Positions 1 to 9,346 of a stretch of DNA of 64,000 nucleotides are shown piece by piece. This DNA comes from Prevotellaceae bacterium UBA6417. GTDB lineage: Bacteria; Bacteroidota; Bacteroidia; Bacteroidales; Bacteroidaceae. A program made the translations under genes and the position numbers. The stretch lies in the NCBI GenBank assembly GCA_002439755.1, contig DJPH01000044.1, positions 12,372-76,371 on the forward strand, read 5' to 3'. A model generated the notes under the pieces. That model ran no database searches. It was not told where the DNA came from and saw only the letters and a program-made list of their open reading frames with translations. Positions within the stretch are counted from its first letter, which is position 1. Every line of letters begins with the position of its first letter.

Positions 1-884
1 TTGGTGAGAAAGGCGTCCGAAAGCTCTTTGATGGTGAGGCCGGGGTGCACATACCCTTCATTGGCAATCCATTCTTTGATTTTTTCGGCGATTTCTGCAT
101 GATAGATGGGAGAATCGGGCTTTTGTTCGGTTTTCGTTTCCTCAGTCACAAGATCGGGAGTAACTTCGCTTTCCATCGCGTGTTCCACTCTTTCGTAGAA
201 AAGGAGATAGTTTTGATAACAGTGGAAAAGATAGATGTAGAATGGTACGGACGACAGAATCCAGACGTAAACGTACCGGTTGGGCAAGAATGTCAGTATG
301 CCGCAACCGACTCCGAATATAATGGCCCAATAGGTGAACACCGAAAGCCAGCGAATATATGCGCCTATGTCATCGGAATTGGTATCGTTGAAAATATTAA
401 TGGCTTTATGATACGCCCGTAAAATCCTGCGGGCCAGCACCAATCCGTAGATAACCAACCATGCAGACAGACCGAACAGTGCAGTTGTCTTGATCGGCCC
501 CTTGGGGAATGTCATTAGCACAATACACGCAAGGAGAGAAAATATGATCCACAATCCGATATGCACAAATGTCCGGCGTCGCGTAATGTAAAAGCGGTCA
601 AGCAGCGTAATCAAGGCCGAGGAGAACAGCCAGTAACACAGAAAGTAAGTGCAAAGGTTGATAAGGATGGCCGCATCTACATCCTTAAATCTGATGCCGC
701 AGAAGAAATGTATCGAATAGTTTGCCGCAAGCAACAGAATGGCCACGCCCATCATTCGCCGCGAGCACAGATAGTTCTCAAAAACCAACTTCTCAGGAGT
801 TCTTGCCAACAAAAATTCAAAACCGAAAAACAGCATCAAGGGTAAAGCAATGCAGAGAGAGTAACTATAGAGCGAAGATTCCAT
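1..884 (-). CDS. Membrane-anchored AraC-family transcriptional regulator (3' end cut off)
   Basis: The minus-strand frame is open from an ATG at 884 to the window edge, giving 294 residues with no stop. The first 230 or so residues contain about six hydrophobic segments separated by short basic loops, as in seven-helix-like sensor domains. The last visible stretch (KIKEWIANEGY, then LTIKELSDAF) is the start of an AraC-type helix-turn-helix domain, whose remainder lies outside the window. Bacteroidetes often carry such membrane-bound AraC regulators next to carbohydrate-use genes, and a secreted beta-galactosidase lies directly upstream on the same strand. A regulatory link between the two is inference. 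The signal sensed is unknown. The frame is clear; the exact family name is moderately sure because the DNA-binding domain is incomplete. Confidence 0.75.
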   Translation of the reverse strand, partial: MESSLYSYSLCIALPLMLFFGFEFLLARTPEKLVFENYLCSRRMMGVAILLLAANYSIHFFCGIRFKDVDAAILINLCTYFLCYWLFSSALITLLDRFYITRRRTFVHIGLWIIFSLLACIVLMTFPKGPIKTTALFGLSAWLVIYGLVLARRILRAYHKAINIFNDTNSDDIGAYIRWLSVFTYWAIIFGVGCGILTFLPNRYVYVWILSSVPFYIYLFHCYQNYLLFYERVEHAMESEVTPDLVTEETKTEQKPDSPIYHAEIAEKIKEWIANEGYVHPGLTIKELSDAFLT

Positions 885-974
885 GATTCATCATATTTTG
901 AATGCAAAATTGGTCAAAAATCCCGATATGCGGCTCTTCGAACCCATTATTTAACGCAGATGACCCGAAGGCGA

Positions 975-1006
975 AAGAACCGGCTTCTACGTGGAAGCCG
1001 GTTCTT
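975..1006 (-). terminator. Hairpin terminator after the beta-galactosidase gene
   Basis: A perfect 13-bp inverted repeat (975-987 with 994-1006) encloses a 6-base loop. It starts 13 bases past the minus-strand stop of the beta-galactosidase gene. The T-run after the stem is short, so termination strength is uncertain. Confidence 0.75.
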
Positions 1007-1018
1007 GAAGTGCCCTTT

Positions 1019-4000
1019 TTAGTCGGTTAATACTTGAAATTCAGCTCCGGTGGCAAAGTCCTGCCCATCGTGGGCACTTAAAGCCGTAAAACGTATATAG
1101 CGTGCCTTGACAGGATGCTGAAGGTTAATTTTCTTCAGTTTAAGATTACGCTCAAATTCTCCTTCGCAGATTGGCTTCCCCCACTCTTTTCCATCGTTGC
1201 TTATTTGTATCCGATAATTTTTGATGTTGCCGTTCCAACTGTCCTGGCGTGGCAGGTAGGTGAATCCTTTGATGGATTTTTCGCTGCCGGCATCGAAATC
1301 AACCCAATGCGGGAACTTGGCAACGGTGACTGAGTACATGGTGTGCCAATAAGTGGCAGGGTCATTGTCAATCAAATGAGTTGCCAGTCCTTCGTCGCCA
1401 CTCGTTTCTTCGCTGCTGGCATATTTGACGGTAAGGGGAATGGCTGCAAGTTTCTCAAACTTCAAGGTATATGTCAGCAAAGGAGCTTTTGCAGTCCAAG
1501 CAGTTACTGTTCCACCGTCGGGCAAGGCAAATGGTTCTTTGTAAGTTTGTGCTTTTGACTTGCCTATGCGATAGACAATTGTTTCTCCCGTCTTTGCTGC
1601 TTTGATGCTTACTTGGCCATTGTTCGCGCGTGTTATGAGCAAAGGTGCATTTCCGCAGACGCCTACTTGGCTCTGTTGTTCAGCGTTGCTGTTTACGGGG
1701 CGTATCATGAAAGCCACGCGGTGGTCATTGGCTTTGACACGGTCGATTTCAAGCGGTCCTCCCTGTCCACAGCTGTTTCCGCCCAGGCCGGTTACGGCAG
1801 CATCGAGATGCAGGTAATTATTCGGACGTTGTGGCAGCTCATAAGGATGGCGTGCAAAGGTAAGGTCAAGTGCCGAATTGGGCAAGGCCTGCATCGACAT
1901 GGCATCAGGTGCGATGAAGACTGCACCTTTTCCGTTTTCATCGGTAATGCTGCACCATCTCACTTCTTCATGGTTGCCGGTGTCTTGCGGCTTGGGCCAT
2001 ATGTTGAGGGCTTTTTTGATAGAGGTTTCATAGATTTCTATGTTCTGGCCGGTTTTCCGGTCGGGATAGTTGCCTATCGGTCCTCGTCCGTAGTATGTGA
2101 GCTTGTCCATTGTCTTTGGCATTTCCATAACATATCCGAGACGTGGAAGAGTTAAGCCCGGTTTGTTTGAAGTGATTGTTGATTGCAGTTCGATGGAACC
2201 GTCGGGATAGACCGTCCAAAGCAAATTGGCTATAAAGTGAAAATCAGATTCTCCAAAAGGTTTGCTCACGTTATTGTTTAGTGTATAACGTCCCGAAGCC
2301 AGTCCCTTTTCTACCAGCCGGCTTCCGTAAGGTGCTTGAGCCGTCAGAGAATAGTTAATGGATATGGTGCCGTTGTCATTGACAATGATTCTGTCGCTTT
2401 CTACATGATTGCGCAAATTGTGCAATCCGTTTTCGTACCAGGATTGGTAAAACCAGTTGTCATTGTTGGTCAGTGCACGGAAAGCATCGATTTTAGGCCC
2501 TCCGCCTTCTGAAATAATCTGTTGTCCATTGTATTCAAGGCTATGGATGGTGCCTTGGTTCTTATTGAACTTCACTGTGAACCCTTTCCCTTGAATAGCT
2601 GTAATCGAATCGTCGACAGTCTTTGCTGAAAGTTTTTGTTGGGTGTCCGAAAGCGAAATGCACGGGCGTTGTGCCGCCTTTTTTACAAGAATTTGCTCTT
2701 CGGCCTGTGGATAACCGGCTTTTGCCCACGGCTTATCGTATTTGAGTAAAAACTGAAGTTTGACGAAATACTCGGCATCAGCGTCCAATGAGGCGTATTG
2801 GAGCGGTATTTGAATGGTCTTGCGTTGACGTGCACCTAAAGTACCGACGTTGACAAGCCCTGTCTTGATGGGTTTCCCATTGCGGTATAAGCTCCATTTG
2901 GCATCATATTGTGACAGGTCTTCAAAATATTGTTTGTTGAATACCGACACTTCGCCTTTTAGCATGTCAACGCTGTCTACTTGAATGTTCTGATAGACTT
3001 TCTTGACTTCATAGTATTGCGGTTTTGGTTGCATGTTCGCAAAAATGATGCCGTTCATTACAAACTGTCCGTCATTGGGAAAATCACCGAAGTCACCGCC
3101 ATATGCCATAAAGCGTTCGCCTTTTTCGTTATAGTAGTACATGGCCTGGTCTATCCAGTCCCAAATGGCTCCTCCACAGAAAAAGTTGGTAGATTCAATG
3201 GCTTTCCAATAGTCGATAAGGTTGCCTGCAGCGTTACCCATGGAATGGGCATATTCGGAAATATGGAAGGGATATTTGATGCCGGCATTTCCTTTGACCG
3301 CTTCACGCACCCATGCAATGGAGGGATATTGATTGGAGCCCATGTCAACAATATTGTTGTTGCGCTCATATTGAACGGGGCGCGATTGGTCATAGTTTTT
3401 CAAAGAGTCATAGGCGGCAACGAAATTGTGTCCCGGACCGGCTTCATTGCCCAGCGACCAGATAACAATGCTCGGGTTGTTTACATTGGAACGAACCATC
3501 TCCATGACGCGTGCCACATGGGCGTTGAGCCATTCTTTGGGATGTGAAAGCGAAGCCTTGCCATAATAATACTCGTGGGATTCGATGTTGGCCTCATCTT
3601 CCAGATAAATGCCGTATTTATTGCACAAGTAATACCAATAAGGGTCGTCGGGATAATGGCTGTTGCGCACGTGATTGATATTGGCACGTTTCATCAGCAT
3701 GATTTCTTCCTCCATTTGCCGGCGCGTTATGGCATGGCCGAGTGAAGGATTGGTCTCGTGGCGGTTGACACCTTTTAGCTTCACGGTTTTCCCGTTAACG
3801 TAATAATATCGTCCGGCTTTCCCGAACTCATCGGCCGAGGCCGGTGTGTCTTTGATCTCAACTTTACGGAAACCGACAATTGTCGACACTGTTTCCACTA
3901 CTTTCCCTTTCTTGTCTTTCAGTCGCCCTACAAGGATGTAGCGGTTGGGAGCTTCCGACGACCATAATTCGGGCTTCACCACATAGAGCGTTGTCTTTGC

Positions 4001-5041
4001 CGTGCCTTCCGTAAATTTGTTTAATTCGAGAATGTCTGATTTTCCCAGGATGTTGGGAACAATCGTATTGTCATCCGAATAAAGCTTGTTATGATACAAA
4101 GTGTATTCTATATGATAATGTTTGGCTTTCTTTGAGCTGTGGTTGGCAATTTCAGCCTCAATGCTCAAAGAACCGTTCTCAAAATTATTGTCCAAATCGG
4201 GAGTCACCTTTAAATCCTTGAAGTGCAGTTGTGGCACGGAGTATATGGCGACGGTGCGGAATATGCCCGGAAGACGAAACATATCCTGAGCTTCCAGAAA
4301 ACTGCCGTCTGAATTGCGATATACCTCAACAGCTACCGTATTCTGACCGCTTTTTAAAAACCGTGTAATGTTAAAACGGGCGGCATTGCGCGAATTCTTG
4401 GAAAAGCCTACGTAGTGGCCGTTGATCCATAGGTAAAAAAACGAATCGACACCATCAAAGCTGATGAATACTTCGCGTCCGTCCCATGTTGACGGCACTT
4501 CAAATGTGCGGATGTACGACCCTACTTCATTTCTGTATTTGTAGGTTGTCCAATTTTCAGGCGGTGTACGCATGACGCCTCCCCGCCAATCATCTACTTT
4601 GACGCTGTGTTGGAAAATGACAGGCTGGTTCACATAAATCGGAACACCGTATTTCAAGGTCCTGTCTTTTTGAATCCCGTAAATGTTCCAGCTCATGGGA
4701 ACTGTGACCTCGTCCCAGCGTGAAGCATCGAATCCTTCTTTATAAAATGACACAGGACGTTGTTCGGGATTGGGTGCCCAATGAAATCGCCATTTGCCGT
4801 TGAGTGATTGCCAGTAGCTGCTGTTTTCAGGCAACACCTTTCGTGCGCTTTCTATGTCTTGGAATGAGAAAAACCAAGCACGTGGTTGTTCCTTGTTATA
4901 GGCCAGACGTTCCGGATTGTTCCATTCGTTTCCATCTGGAGCCGTGGCGTTGCCATATTCAAAGCCTTGAAGGAAAACGCTTTTTCCACTAAGCGAAAAG
5001 CATAGTAATGTCAGTGCAGTTGTAAAGATGATTCTTTTCAT
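1019..5041 (-). CDS. Secreted GH2 beta-galactosidase with C-terminal F5/8-type (discoidin) domain
   Basis: A 1340-residue glycoside hydrolase family 2 enzyme predicted to remove terminal beta-galactose in the periplasm or at the cell surface. The start at 5041 gives a clear signal peptide (MKRIIFTTALTLLCFSLSG). The longer frame from 5077 adds 12 residues overlapping a likely promoter element and is not preferred. Domains in order: sugar-binding N-terminal sandwich (about 60-280), Ig-like domain, TIM barrel with acid/base Glu in SLGNEAGPG (about 532) and nucleophile Glu in SEYAHSMGN (about 595), the beta-galactosidase small-chain domain (about 790-1070), and a final F5/8 type C module (about 1190-1340) ending with RYIRFTA. 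That module commonly binds glycans. The full active-site set is present. The natural substrate (host mucin, milk or plant glycan) cannot be read from the sequence. Confidence 0.92.
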   Translation of the reverse strand: MKRIIFTTALTLLCFSLSGKSVFLQGFEYGNATAPDGNEWNNPERLAYNKEQPRAWFFSFQDIESARKVLPENSSYWQSLNGKWRFHWAPNPEQRPVSFYKEGFDASRWDEVTVPMSWNIYGIQKDRTLKYGVPIYVNQPVIFQHSVKVDDWRGGVMRTPPENWTTYKYRNEVGSYIRTFEVPSTWDGREVFISFDGVDSFFYLWINGHYVGFSKNSRNAARFNITRFLKSGQNTVAVEVYRNSDGSFLEAQDMFRLPGIFRTVAIYSVPQLHFKDLKVTPDLDNNFENGSLSIEAEIANHSSKKAKHYHIEYTLYHNKLYSDDNTIVPNILGKSDILELNKFTEGTAKTTLYVVKPELWSSEAPNRYILVGRLKDKKGKVVETVSTIVGFRKVEIKDTPASADEFGKAGRYYYVNGKTVKLKGVNRHETNPSLGHAITRRQMEEEIMLMKRANINHVRNSHYPDDPYWYYLCNKYGIYLEDEANIESHEYYYGKASLSHPKEWLNAHVARVMEMVRSNVNNPSIVIWSLGNEAGPGHNFVAAYDSLKNYDQSRPVQYERNNNIVDMGSNQYPSIAWVREAVKGNAGIKYPFHISEYAHSMGNAAGNLIDYWKAIESTNFFCGGAIWDWIDQAMYYYNEKGERFMAYGGDFGDFPNDGQFVMNGIIFANMQPKPQYYEVKKVYQNIQVDSVDMLKGEVSVFNKQYFEDLSQYDAKWSLYRNGKPIKTGLVNVGTLGARQRKTIQIPLQYASLDADAEYFVKLQFLLKYDKPWAKAGYPQAEEQILVKKAAQRPCISLSDTQQKLSAKTVDDSITAIQGKGFTVKFNKNQGTIHSLEYNGQQIISEGGGPKIDAFRALTNNDNWFYQSWYENGLHNLRNHVESDRIIVNDNGTISINYSLTAQAPYGSRLVEKGLASGRYTLNNNVSKPFGESDFHFIANLLWTVYPDGSIELQSTITSNKPGLTLPRLGYVMEMPKTMDKLTYYGRGPIGNYPDRKTGQNIEIYETSIKKALNIWPKPQDTGNHEEVRWCSITDENGKGAVFIAPDAMSMQALPNSALDLTFARHPYELPQRPNNYLHLDAAVTGLGGNSCGQGGPLEIDRVKANDHRVAFMIRPVNSNAEQQSQVGVCGNAPLLITRANNGQVSIKAAKTGETIVYRIGKSKAQTYKEPFALPDGGTVTAWTAKAPLLTYTLKFEKLAAIPLTVKYASSEETSGDEGLATHLIDNDPATYWHTMYSVTVAKFPHWVDFDAGSEKSIKGFTYLPRQDSWNGNIKNYRIQISNDGKEWGKPICEGEFERNLKLKKINLQHPVKARYIRFTALSAHDGQDFATGAEFQVLTD

Positions 5042-5074
5042 ATGGATATTCAATGCTTGATATTGTTTAGGTAG

Positions 5075-5082
5075 CAAAGTTA
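5075..5082 (-). promoter_or_regulatory. Probable promoter -7 element for the beta-galactosidase gene
   Basis: Read on the minus strand this is TAACTTTG, an exact match to the Bacteroidetes TAnnTTTG core. No good TTG lies at the usual 19-21 base spacing. Its place implies a transcript start near 5068 and supports the ATG at 5041 rather than 5077. Confidence 0.45.
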
Positions 5083-5123
5083 AGTAAGATGTACAATATT
5101 CTGATACTTATCTTGATAAAAAA

Positions 5124-6395
5124 TCAAAAGCGGCCTTCCCAAAGCTTTTTCATCCTTTCTCCGAGTTTGGATTCGGCCTGATTGTCTTGTGGCTCCCAAA
5201 TGCGCGTGTTTTCCAGGCTGTCGGGCATGTATTGCTGCTTTACAAAGTGTCCCGGGTAATCATGCGCATACTTATAGTCGGCTCCATAGCCCAAATCGCC
5301 CATCAGTTGTGTGGGTGCATTGCGCAGATGGAGCGGTACCGGCCGGTTGCCCGTGGCTTCGACAATCGATAATGCCTTGTTGATGCCCAGATATGCTGAA
5401 TTGCTTTTGGGGCTTGCAGCCAAATAAACGGTTGCTTCGGCCAAAGGTATGCGTCCTTCGGGCCAACCTATTTTCTGCACGGCGTCAAAGGCGGCATTGG
5501 CCAGTAAAAGAGCGTTGGGATTGGCCAGACCAATATCCTCGGCCGCCGATATGACCAAACGCCGTGCAATAAACTTCGGGTCTTCACCTGCACTGACCAT
5601 GCGTGCCAGCCAATACAGCGCGGCATCCGGATCGCTTCCTCTGATGCTTTTGATGAATGCTGATATGATGTCGTAGTGCATCTCACCGCCTTTATCGTAA
5701 GCCTGCGGGTTTTGCTGCAATTCACGGGTCACTATTTCGTTATTGAAAACGATGGTGTCGTTTTCGTTATACGAATTAGCTATAAGATCCACAATGTTCA
5801 GCAATTTGCGTGCATCGCCGCCGCTGTAGCGCAGCAAGGCCTCTGTTTCCTGAATATCAATTTTGCGTTCTTTCAAATAGATATCTTTGTGAATGGCTCT
5901 TTCGAGCAATTCTTCCAAGTCTGCATTCGTCAGACTGTTCAGTACATATACCTGGCAGCGCGACAGCAACGGACGTATCACCTCAAACGATGGGTTTTCG
6001 GTCGTGGCACCGATAAGAGTGACAATGCCTTTTTCAACTGCCGCCAATAACGAATCTTGCTGTGATTTGCTGAAGCGGTGAATTTCATCGATAAACAATA
6101 TCGGAACCGGTGAATCGAAGAAACGATTGTTTACGGCTTTGTCGATTACGTCGCGCACTTCTTTTACTCCGCTGTTAATGGCGCTCAACACATAAAAAGG
6201 CGAATGCACTGCGTTGGCTATGATTTGTGCCAGAGTGGTTTTGCCGACTCCCGGCGGTCCCCACATGATAAACGAAGAAACCTTCCCGGTTTCTATCATC
6301 TTGCGCAGGATGCCTCCGGGTCCCACAAGGTGCTTTTGTCCTACATATTCGTCAAGACTTTGCGGTCTTAATCGTTCTGCCAATGGTTTTGCCAT
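5124..6395 (-). CDS. rarA: RarA/MgsA-type AAA+ ATPase (replication-associated recombination protein A)
   Basis: A 423-residue AAA+ ATPase of the clamp-loader-like RarA/WRNIP1 family, which acts at stalled replication forks. Walker A is GPPGVGKT at residues 46-53, and Walker B ends in FIDE with Asp103 and Glu104. The sensor-1 region (GATTENPSF) follows, and the C-terminal half (about 200-423) matches the tetramerisation domain, including SDPDAALYW and the near C-terminal PGHFVKQQYMPD. Length is normal for the family. It lies 33 bases downstream of the unassigned secreted protein gene and upstream of the beta-galactosidase gene on the same strand. The neighbours do not suggest a shared function. 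Confidence 0.95.
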   Translation of the reverse strand: MAKPLAERLRPQSLDEYVGQKHLVGPGGILRKMIETGKVSSFIMWGPPGVGKTTLAQIIANAVHSPFYVLSAINSGVKEVRDVIDKAVNNRFFDSPVPILFIDEIHRFSKSQQDSLLAAVEKGIVTLIGATTENPSFEVIRPLLSRCQVYVLNSLTNADLEELLERAIHKDIYLKERKIDIQETEALLRYSGGDARKLLNIVDLIANSYNENDTIVFNNEIVTRELQQNPQAYDKGGEMHYDIISAFIKSIRGSDPDAALYWLARMVSAGEDPKFIARRLVISAAEDIGLANPNALLLANAAFDAVQKIGWPEGRIPLAEATVYLAASPKSNSAYLGINKALSIVEATGNRPVPLHLRNAPTQLMGDLGYGADYKYAHDYPGHFVKQQYMPDSLENTRIWEPQDNQAESKLGERMKKLWEGRF

Positions 6396-6428
6396 AAAAT
6401 GATGTTTTATGATGTTTTTGATTGCAGC

Positions 6429-8327
6429 TTAGACGATGGCAATATAGCCTGCATCCCAGCTTTCAAGTCGCGGTATTGTGACAATGACGTCTTCTCCGTT
6501 GCGTACTTGCTTCAAGGTCTTGTCTTTTTCATTGGCATTACGCCATACACACTTTTTCCCGGGCCGGCAGCCACGCAGCTTCAGCCGGATGTCTTCGCAT
6601 TCGGAAATGGTGCAGTTGAGCAAGGTGACAGAACGTAATTGTCCATCCGGATAAACGCGTGGGATGACCATCATTTGTGGCGTGTTTTCGGATATGACAG
6701 GCAGCTTTCTGCCTGAGCACCAATCCGCAGCTTCCAACAGCAAAAGGCGTTCGGCGTTGCTGATTTCTGTATTATAGCTGGCTACAACAGCTATGCGTGC
6801 TCCTTTGTCTGATTGGTAGCACGAAACGGTGGATATGGGCGAAGCAACAGGGTGCAATGCCCTGTCGAAGCCACGCTTGCAGGCATAATCCCATGCGCCT
6901 TTGTCGAGCAGGATGCTTTTCGATTCAAATAGTTCACGGCCTTCTGCTTCTCCAAGCCCCCTTACTGTTCCGGCATCCATGAAAAGTGCCGTAGGAAAAT
7001 GCCCGTCAGGCGTAAAAGGCATGCCTAATGTTGCTATTCTTTCGATGCCGTCGTTGGCGTTGGTCGTGATCCAGGCGAAGGGCGGTTCTCCATTTTCTTT
7101 TTGCCGCAACACACAATTGCGGCTTATGTAGGGATTCAGGCCACCGGGTTCTGTACCTTCGTTGAAAAGAGTGAATCGTTCATAAAAAGCACGCCAGCGC
7201 GAGAGGTGTTTAAAGTAATTGTCTGCATACCATTCCATGGGTTCCACTGCGCTACATATGATGGCATATGAAAGCTGCGTTACTCCCATGGCCAAATACA
7301 ATTGCGATTCCACGCAAAGCCCATGGGGCGATTTGGCCGTTGCACGATGCGGAAAACCTTCTACTTCGGCTGCGATCTGCTGTACATCTGGAGGAAGACG
7401 CCGTATTTGACGTGCCATGTCAAGGGCTTTTTGTATCATGCCACGGGGCTCGTGGTCGTCATAAAAGCCGTTGCCCGGCCGTGAAACCGGTGCCATGCCT
7501 GTTTCCTGGCGCATGGCGTTGAATATTGGCTGCCAGTCGTAGCCTTCGAGGAGCTCACGATGGAAATTGGCATGTTGCAGACCCACTGTGGTTGATGGCG
7601 AAGCGGCATGGATGCCTCGTGCTGCCCGTTGGGCAACCAAGGCCAGACTTTCCTGACAAAAGCGAATCCATTTGCTGCGCACATTGCCGTCGCCCGCATT
7701 GCTTTCCAAGGCTTCGACCAATGCTGCCCTGTCATAATGAAACCCGTTTTCACGGTTGAAAAGGCCGATACATGTGTCACAAAAGCACAACATGCGTGCC
7801 GGCCAGTGGTTGGTGATGCGCAAGTCGTCGTCGAGCCATACGGCTACCGGCTTGCATGCAGCGGCATATGCGCCATAGGTCTGTTCGATATATGTCAAAA
7901 AGGCTTCCTGCCGTGGACAGTTGCCCATTTGAGTTGCTTCTCCTGCGTTGTTGACAATTGTGGACCATTCTTTCGGCTTTAGTTCTGAAGAGCTGAACTC
8001 GAAAGAATCGCCGTGTCCCAATGTGATGCCTTGTATGGATGTTCCGATACCGATTTTGCGCAGTTCGGCTGCTGCGCGTGCCATTTTTTGTGCCGAACGG
8101 GTGTGCTTGTTTTTGTCAAGAGTCGTTATTTCCATACAAAACCATGCTTCGTCCCACAGATCGGGATAAGTCTTTAATGCCTGCAAAAGTTCTGCTTTCA
8201 GACTGTCGTTGGTGTGGTGGTGAGGCCAAAGGCGCAAAAGCATTTTGAAATTGCTCTGTGTCTTGGCTGTTCCGAAGATTCCTGTTGCGGCCAGCGCTGT
8301 CAGTATCAAAAATAGTTTCCTTCTCAT
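6429..8327 (-). CDS. Secreted protein of unassigned family, possibly a glycoside-hydrolase-like barrel
   Basis: A 632-residue protein with an N-terminal signal peptide (MRRKLFLILTALAATGIFG, then GTAKTQ). I do not recognise a named family. The first 400 or so residues look like an alpha/beta barrel: regular strand-helix alternation, an acidic strand end VWLDDDLRITNH (about 165-176), a nearby CFCDTC cysteine pair, and a later IAAEVEGFPHR. Acidic residues at strand ends are typical of GH42- or GH2-like hydrolases, but catalytic residues cannot be assigned. The last 150 residues look beta-rich. It sits between a GH25 gene (51-base gap) and rarA (33-base gap) on the same strand, so cotranscription is likely. 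A role in glycan processing is inference. Confidence 0.6.
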   Translation of the reverse strand: MRRKLFLILTALAATGIFGTAKTQSNFKMLLRLWPHHHTNDSLKAELLQALKTYPDLWDEAWFCMEITTLDKNKHTRSAQKMARAAAELRKIGIGTSIQGITLGHGDSFEFSSSELKPKEWSTIVNNAGEATQMGNCPRQEAFLTYIEQTYGAYAAACKPVAVWLDDDLRITNHWPARMLCFCDTCIGLFNRENGFHYDRAALVEALESNAGDGNVRSKWIRFCQESLALVAQRAARGIHAASPSTTVGLQHANFHRELLEGYDWQPIFNAMRQETGMAPVSRPGNGFYDDHEPRGMIQKALDMARQIRRLPPDVQQIAAEVEGFPHRATAKSPHGLCVESQLYLAMGVTQLSYAIICSAVEPMEWYADNYFKHLSRWRAFYERFTLFNEGTEPGGLNPYISRNCVLRQKENGEPPFAWITTNANDGIERIATLGMPFTPDGHFPTALFMDAGTVRGLGEAEGRELFESKSILLDKGAWDYACKRGFDRALHPVASPISTVSCYQSDKGARIAVVASYNTEISNAERLLLLEAADWCSGRKLPVISENTPQMMVIPRVYPDGQLRSVTLLNCTISECEDIRLKLRGCRPGKKCVWRNANEKDKTLKQVRNGEDVIVTIPRLESWDAGYIAIV

Positions 8328-8378
8328 GAGTCGTAATCTGTGTTTTCTTGTTCCTGTCGATAAGGGTATGGAATGGCT

Positions 8379-9260
8379 TTAGAAGAATTCATTTTCGCTG
8401 TCTTCTTTCCGACCGATGGTGAACTTTTGCAAATCATACATCGAGCCATTGTAGATATCCAAGTCCACATGGCCTTTGATGCCTCTCACTCTGCCCATAT
8501 CGGTGTGTTGCCAGAACCGCCATTCTCCTTTGTATTTCAGGGTGTCTACGTAGTAGTGGGCTATCCAGTAGGGATATTGTCCGAATATACTGTCGCTGAA
8601 ATATTTTTTCTTGAAGTCATAGTTGGCGTAGATGATGGGTTTCACGCCGTAGTGCTTTTCCACGATGCGCAGCCAGGTCAGGGCGGCTTTTTTTATTTGC
8701 TGCGGTGTCAGTGTTCCGGTCTTTTCAAAATCGAGTACGGGCGGCAAGTCGCCGTCTTCCAGGTGCACTTGTTTCAAGTAATAGTGTGCCTGTGCCTCGG
8801 CCGTCTTGGACGGCACGTAGAAATGGTATGCTCCGCGAATGAAATTGTTGTCTTTGGCTTTGTAAAAGTTGTCGTTGAAGTTTTCATCCAGGATGTTGGT
8901 TCCTTCTGTCGCTTTGATGATGATGAAACGCACCGGCGTGTCATATAGTTGTGCGTTGCGCAGCAGGTCCCAGTCTATTTCGCCTTGATAATGCGATATG
9001 TCTATACCGTGTATGGAGTAGCCCGAAGGATATTTGCCTTCGCCGAAGATGCCTTTCCATCGGAACGAAAAGGGATTGACGAAGAAATAATAGAATACGA
9101 AAGCATATGCCGAAACAATGAGCAGGCCGCCCACCCACAGTGCCCATGTGGGTATATTAAGGGGAAATTTACGTGTGCGTTTCCTCTTTTTTTTATGTTT
9201 CACGGGCTTGGCTTTCGGTGCGGCCGTTTTTTTTGGCAGATGCTTTTTGTGGGTTTCCAT
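8379..9260 (-). CDS. Membrane-anchored GH25 lysozyme (N-acetylmuramidase)
   Basis: A 293-residue protein. A very basic N-terminus (about 1-33, several Lys runs) precedes one transmembrane segment (about 36-60), so the enzyme domain should face the periplasm. The GH25 domain (about 75-280) contains the catalytic motifs GIDISHYQG and PPVLDFEK, with Asp and Glu in the expected places, plus IIKATEGT and YWIAHYY. GH25 enzymes cut the beta-1,4 bond between N-acetylmuramic acid and N-acetylglucosamine. A role in cell-wall turnover rather than attack on other cells is suggested by the anchor. A second GH25 gene is present at 40628-41443. Confidence 0.9.
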   Translation of the reverse strand: METHKKHLPKKTAAPKAKPVKHKKKRKRTRKFPLNIPTWALWVGGLLIVSAYAFVFYYFFVNPFSFRWKGIFGEGKYPSGYSIHGIDISHYQGEIDWDLLRNAQLYDTPVRFIIIKATEGTNILDENFNDNFYKAKDNNFIRGAYHFYVPSKTAEAQAHYYLKQVHLEDGDLPPVLDFEKTGTLTPQQIKKAALTWLRIVEKHYGVKPIIYANYDFKKKYFSDSIFGQYPYWIAHYYVDTLKYKGEWRFWQHTDMGRVRGIKGHVDLDIYNGSMYDLQKFTIGRKEDSENEFF

Positions 9261-9277
9261 ATTGTCGCAAAACGAAA

Positions 9278-9310
9278 CTAATCTCCCGCTTTTCGAAAAA
9301 GGGAGATTAG
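9278..9310 (-). terminator. Hairpin terminator after pfp
   Basis: A 10-bp inverted repeat (9278-9287 with 9301-9310) contains a further TTTT-CG-AAAA pairing in its loop. It lies 37 bases after the pfp stop and before the GH25 start on the minus strand. Confidence 0.75.
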
Positions 9311-9346
9311 TTTGTGTGGAATCCTATTTTAGGGATTGTTTGTCAG

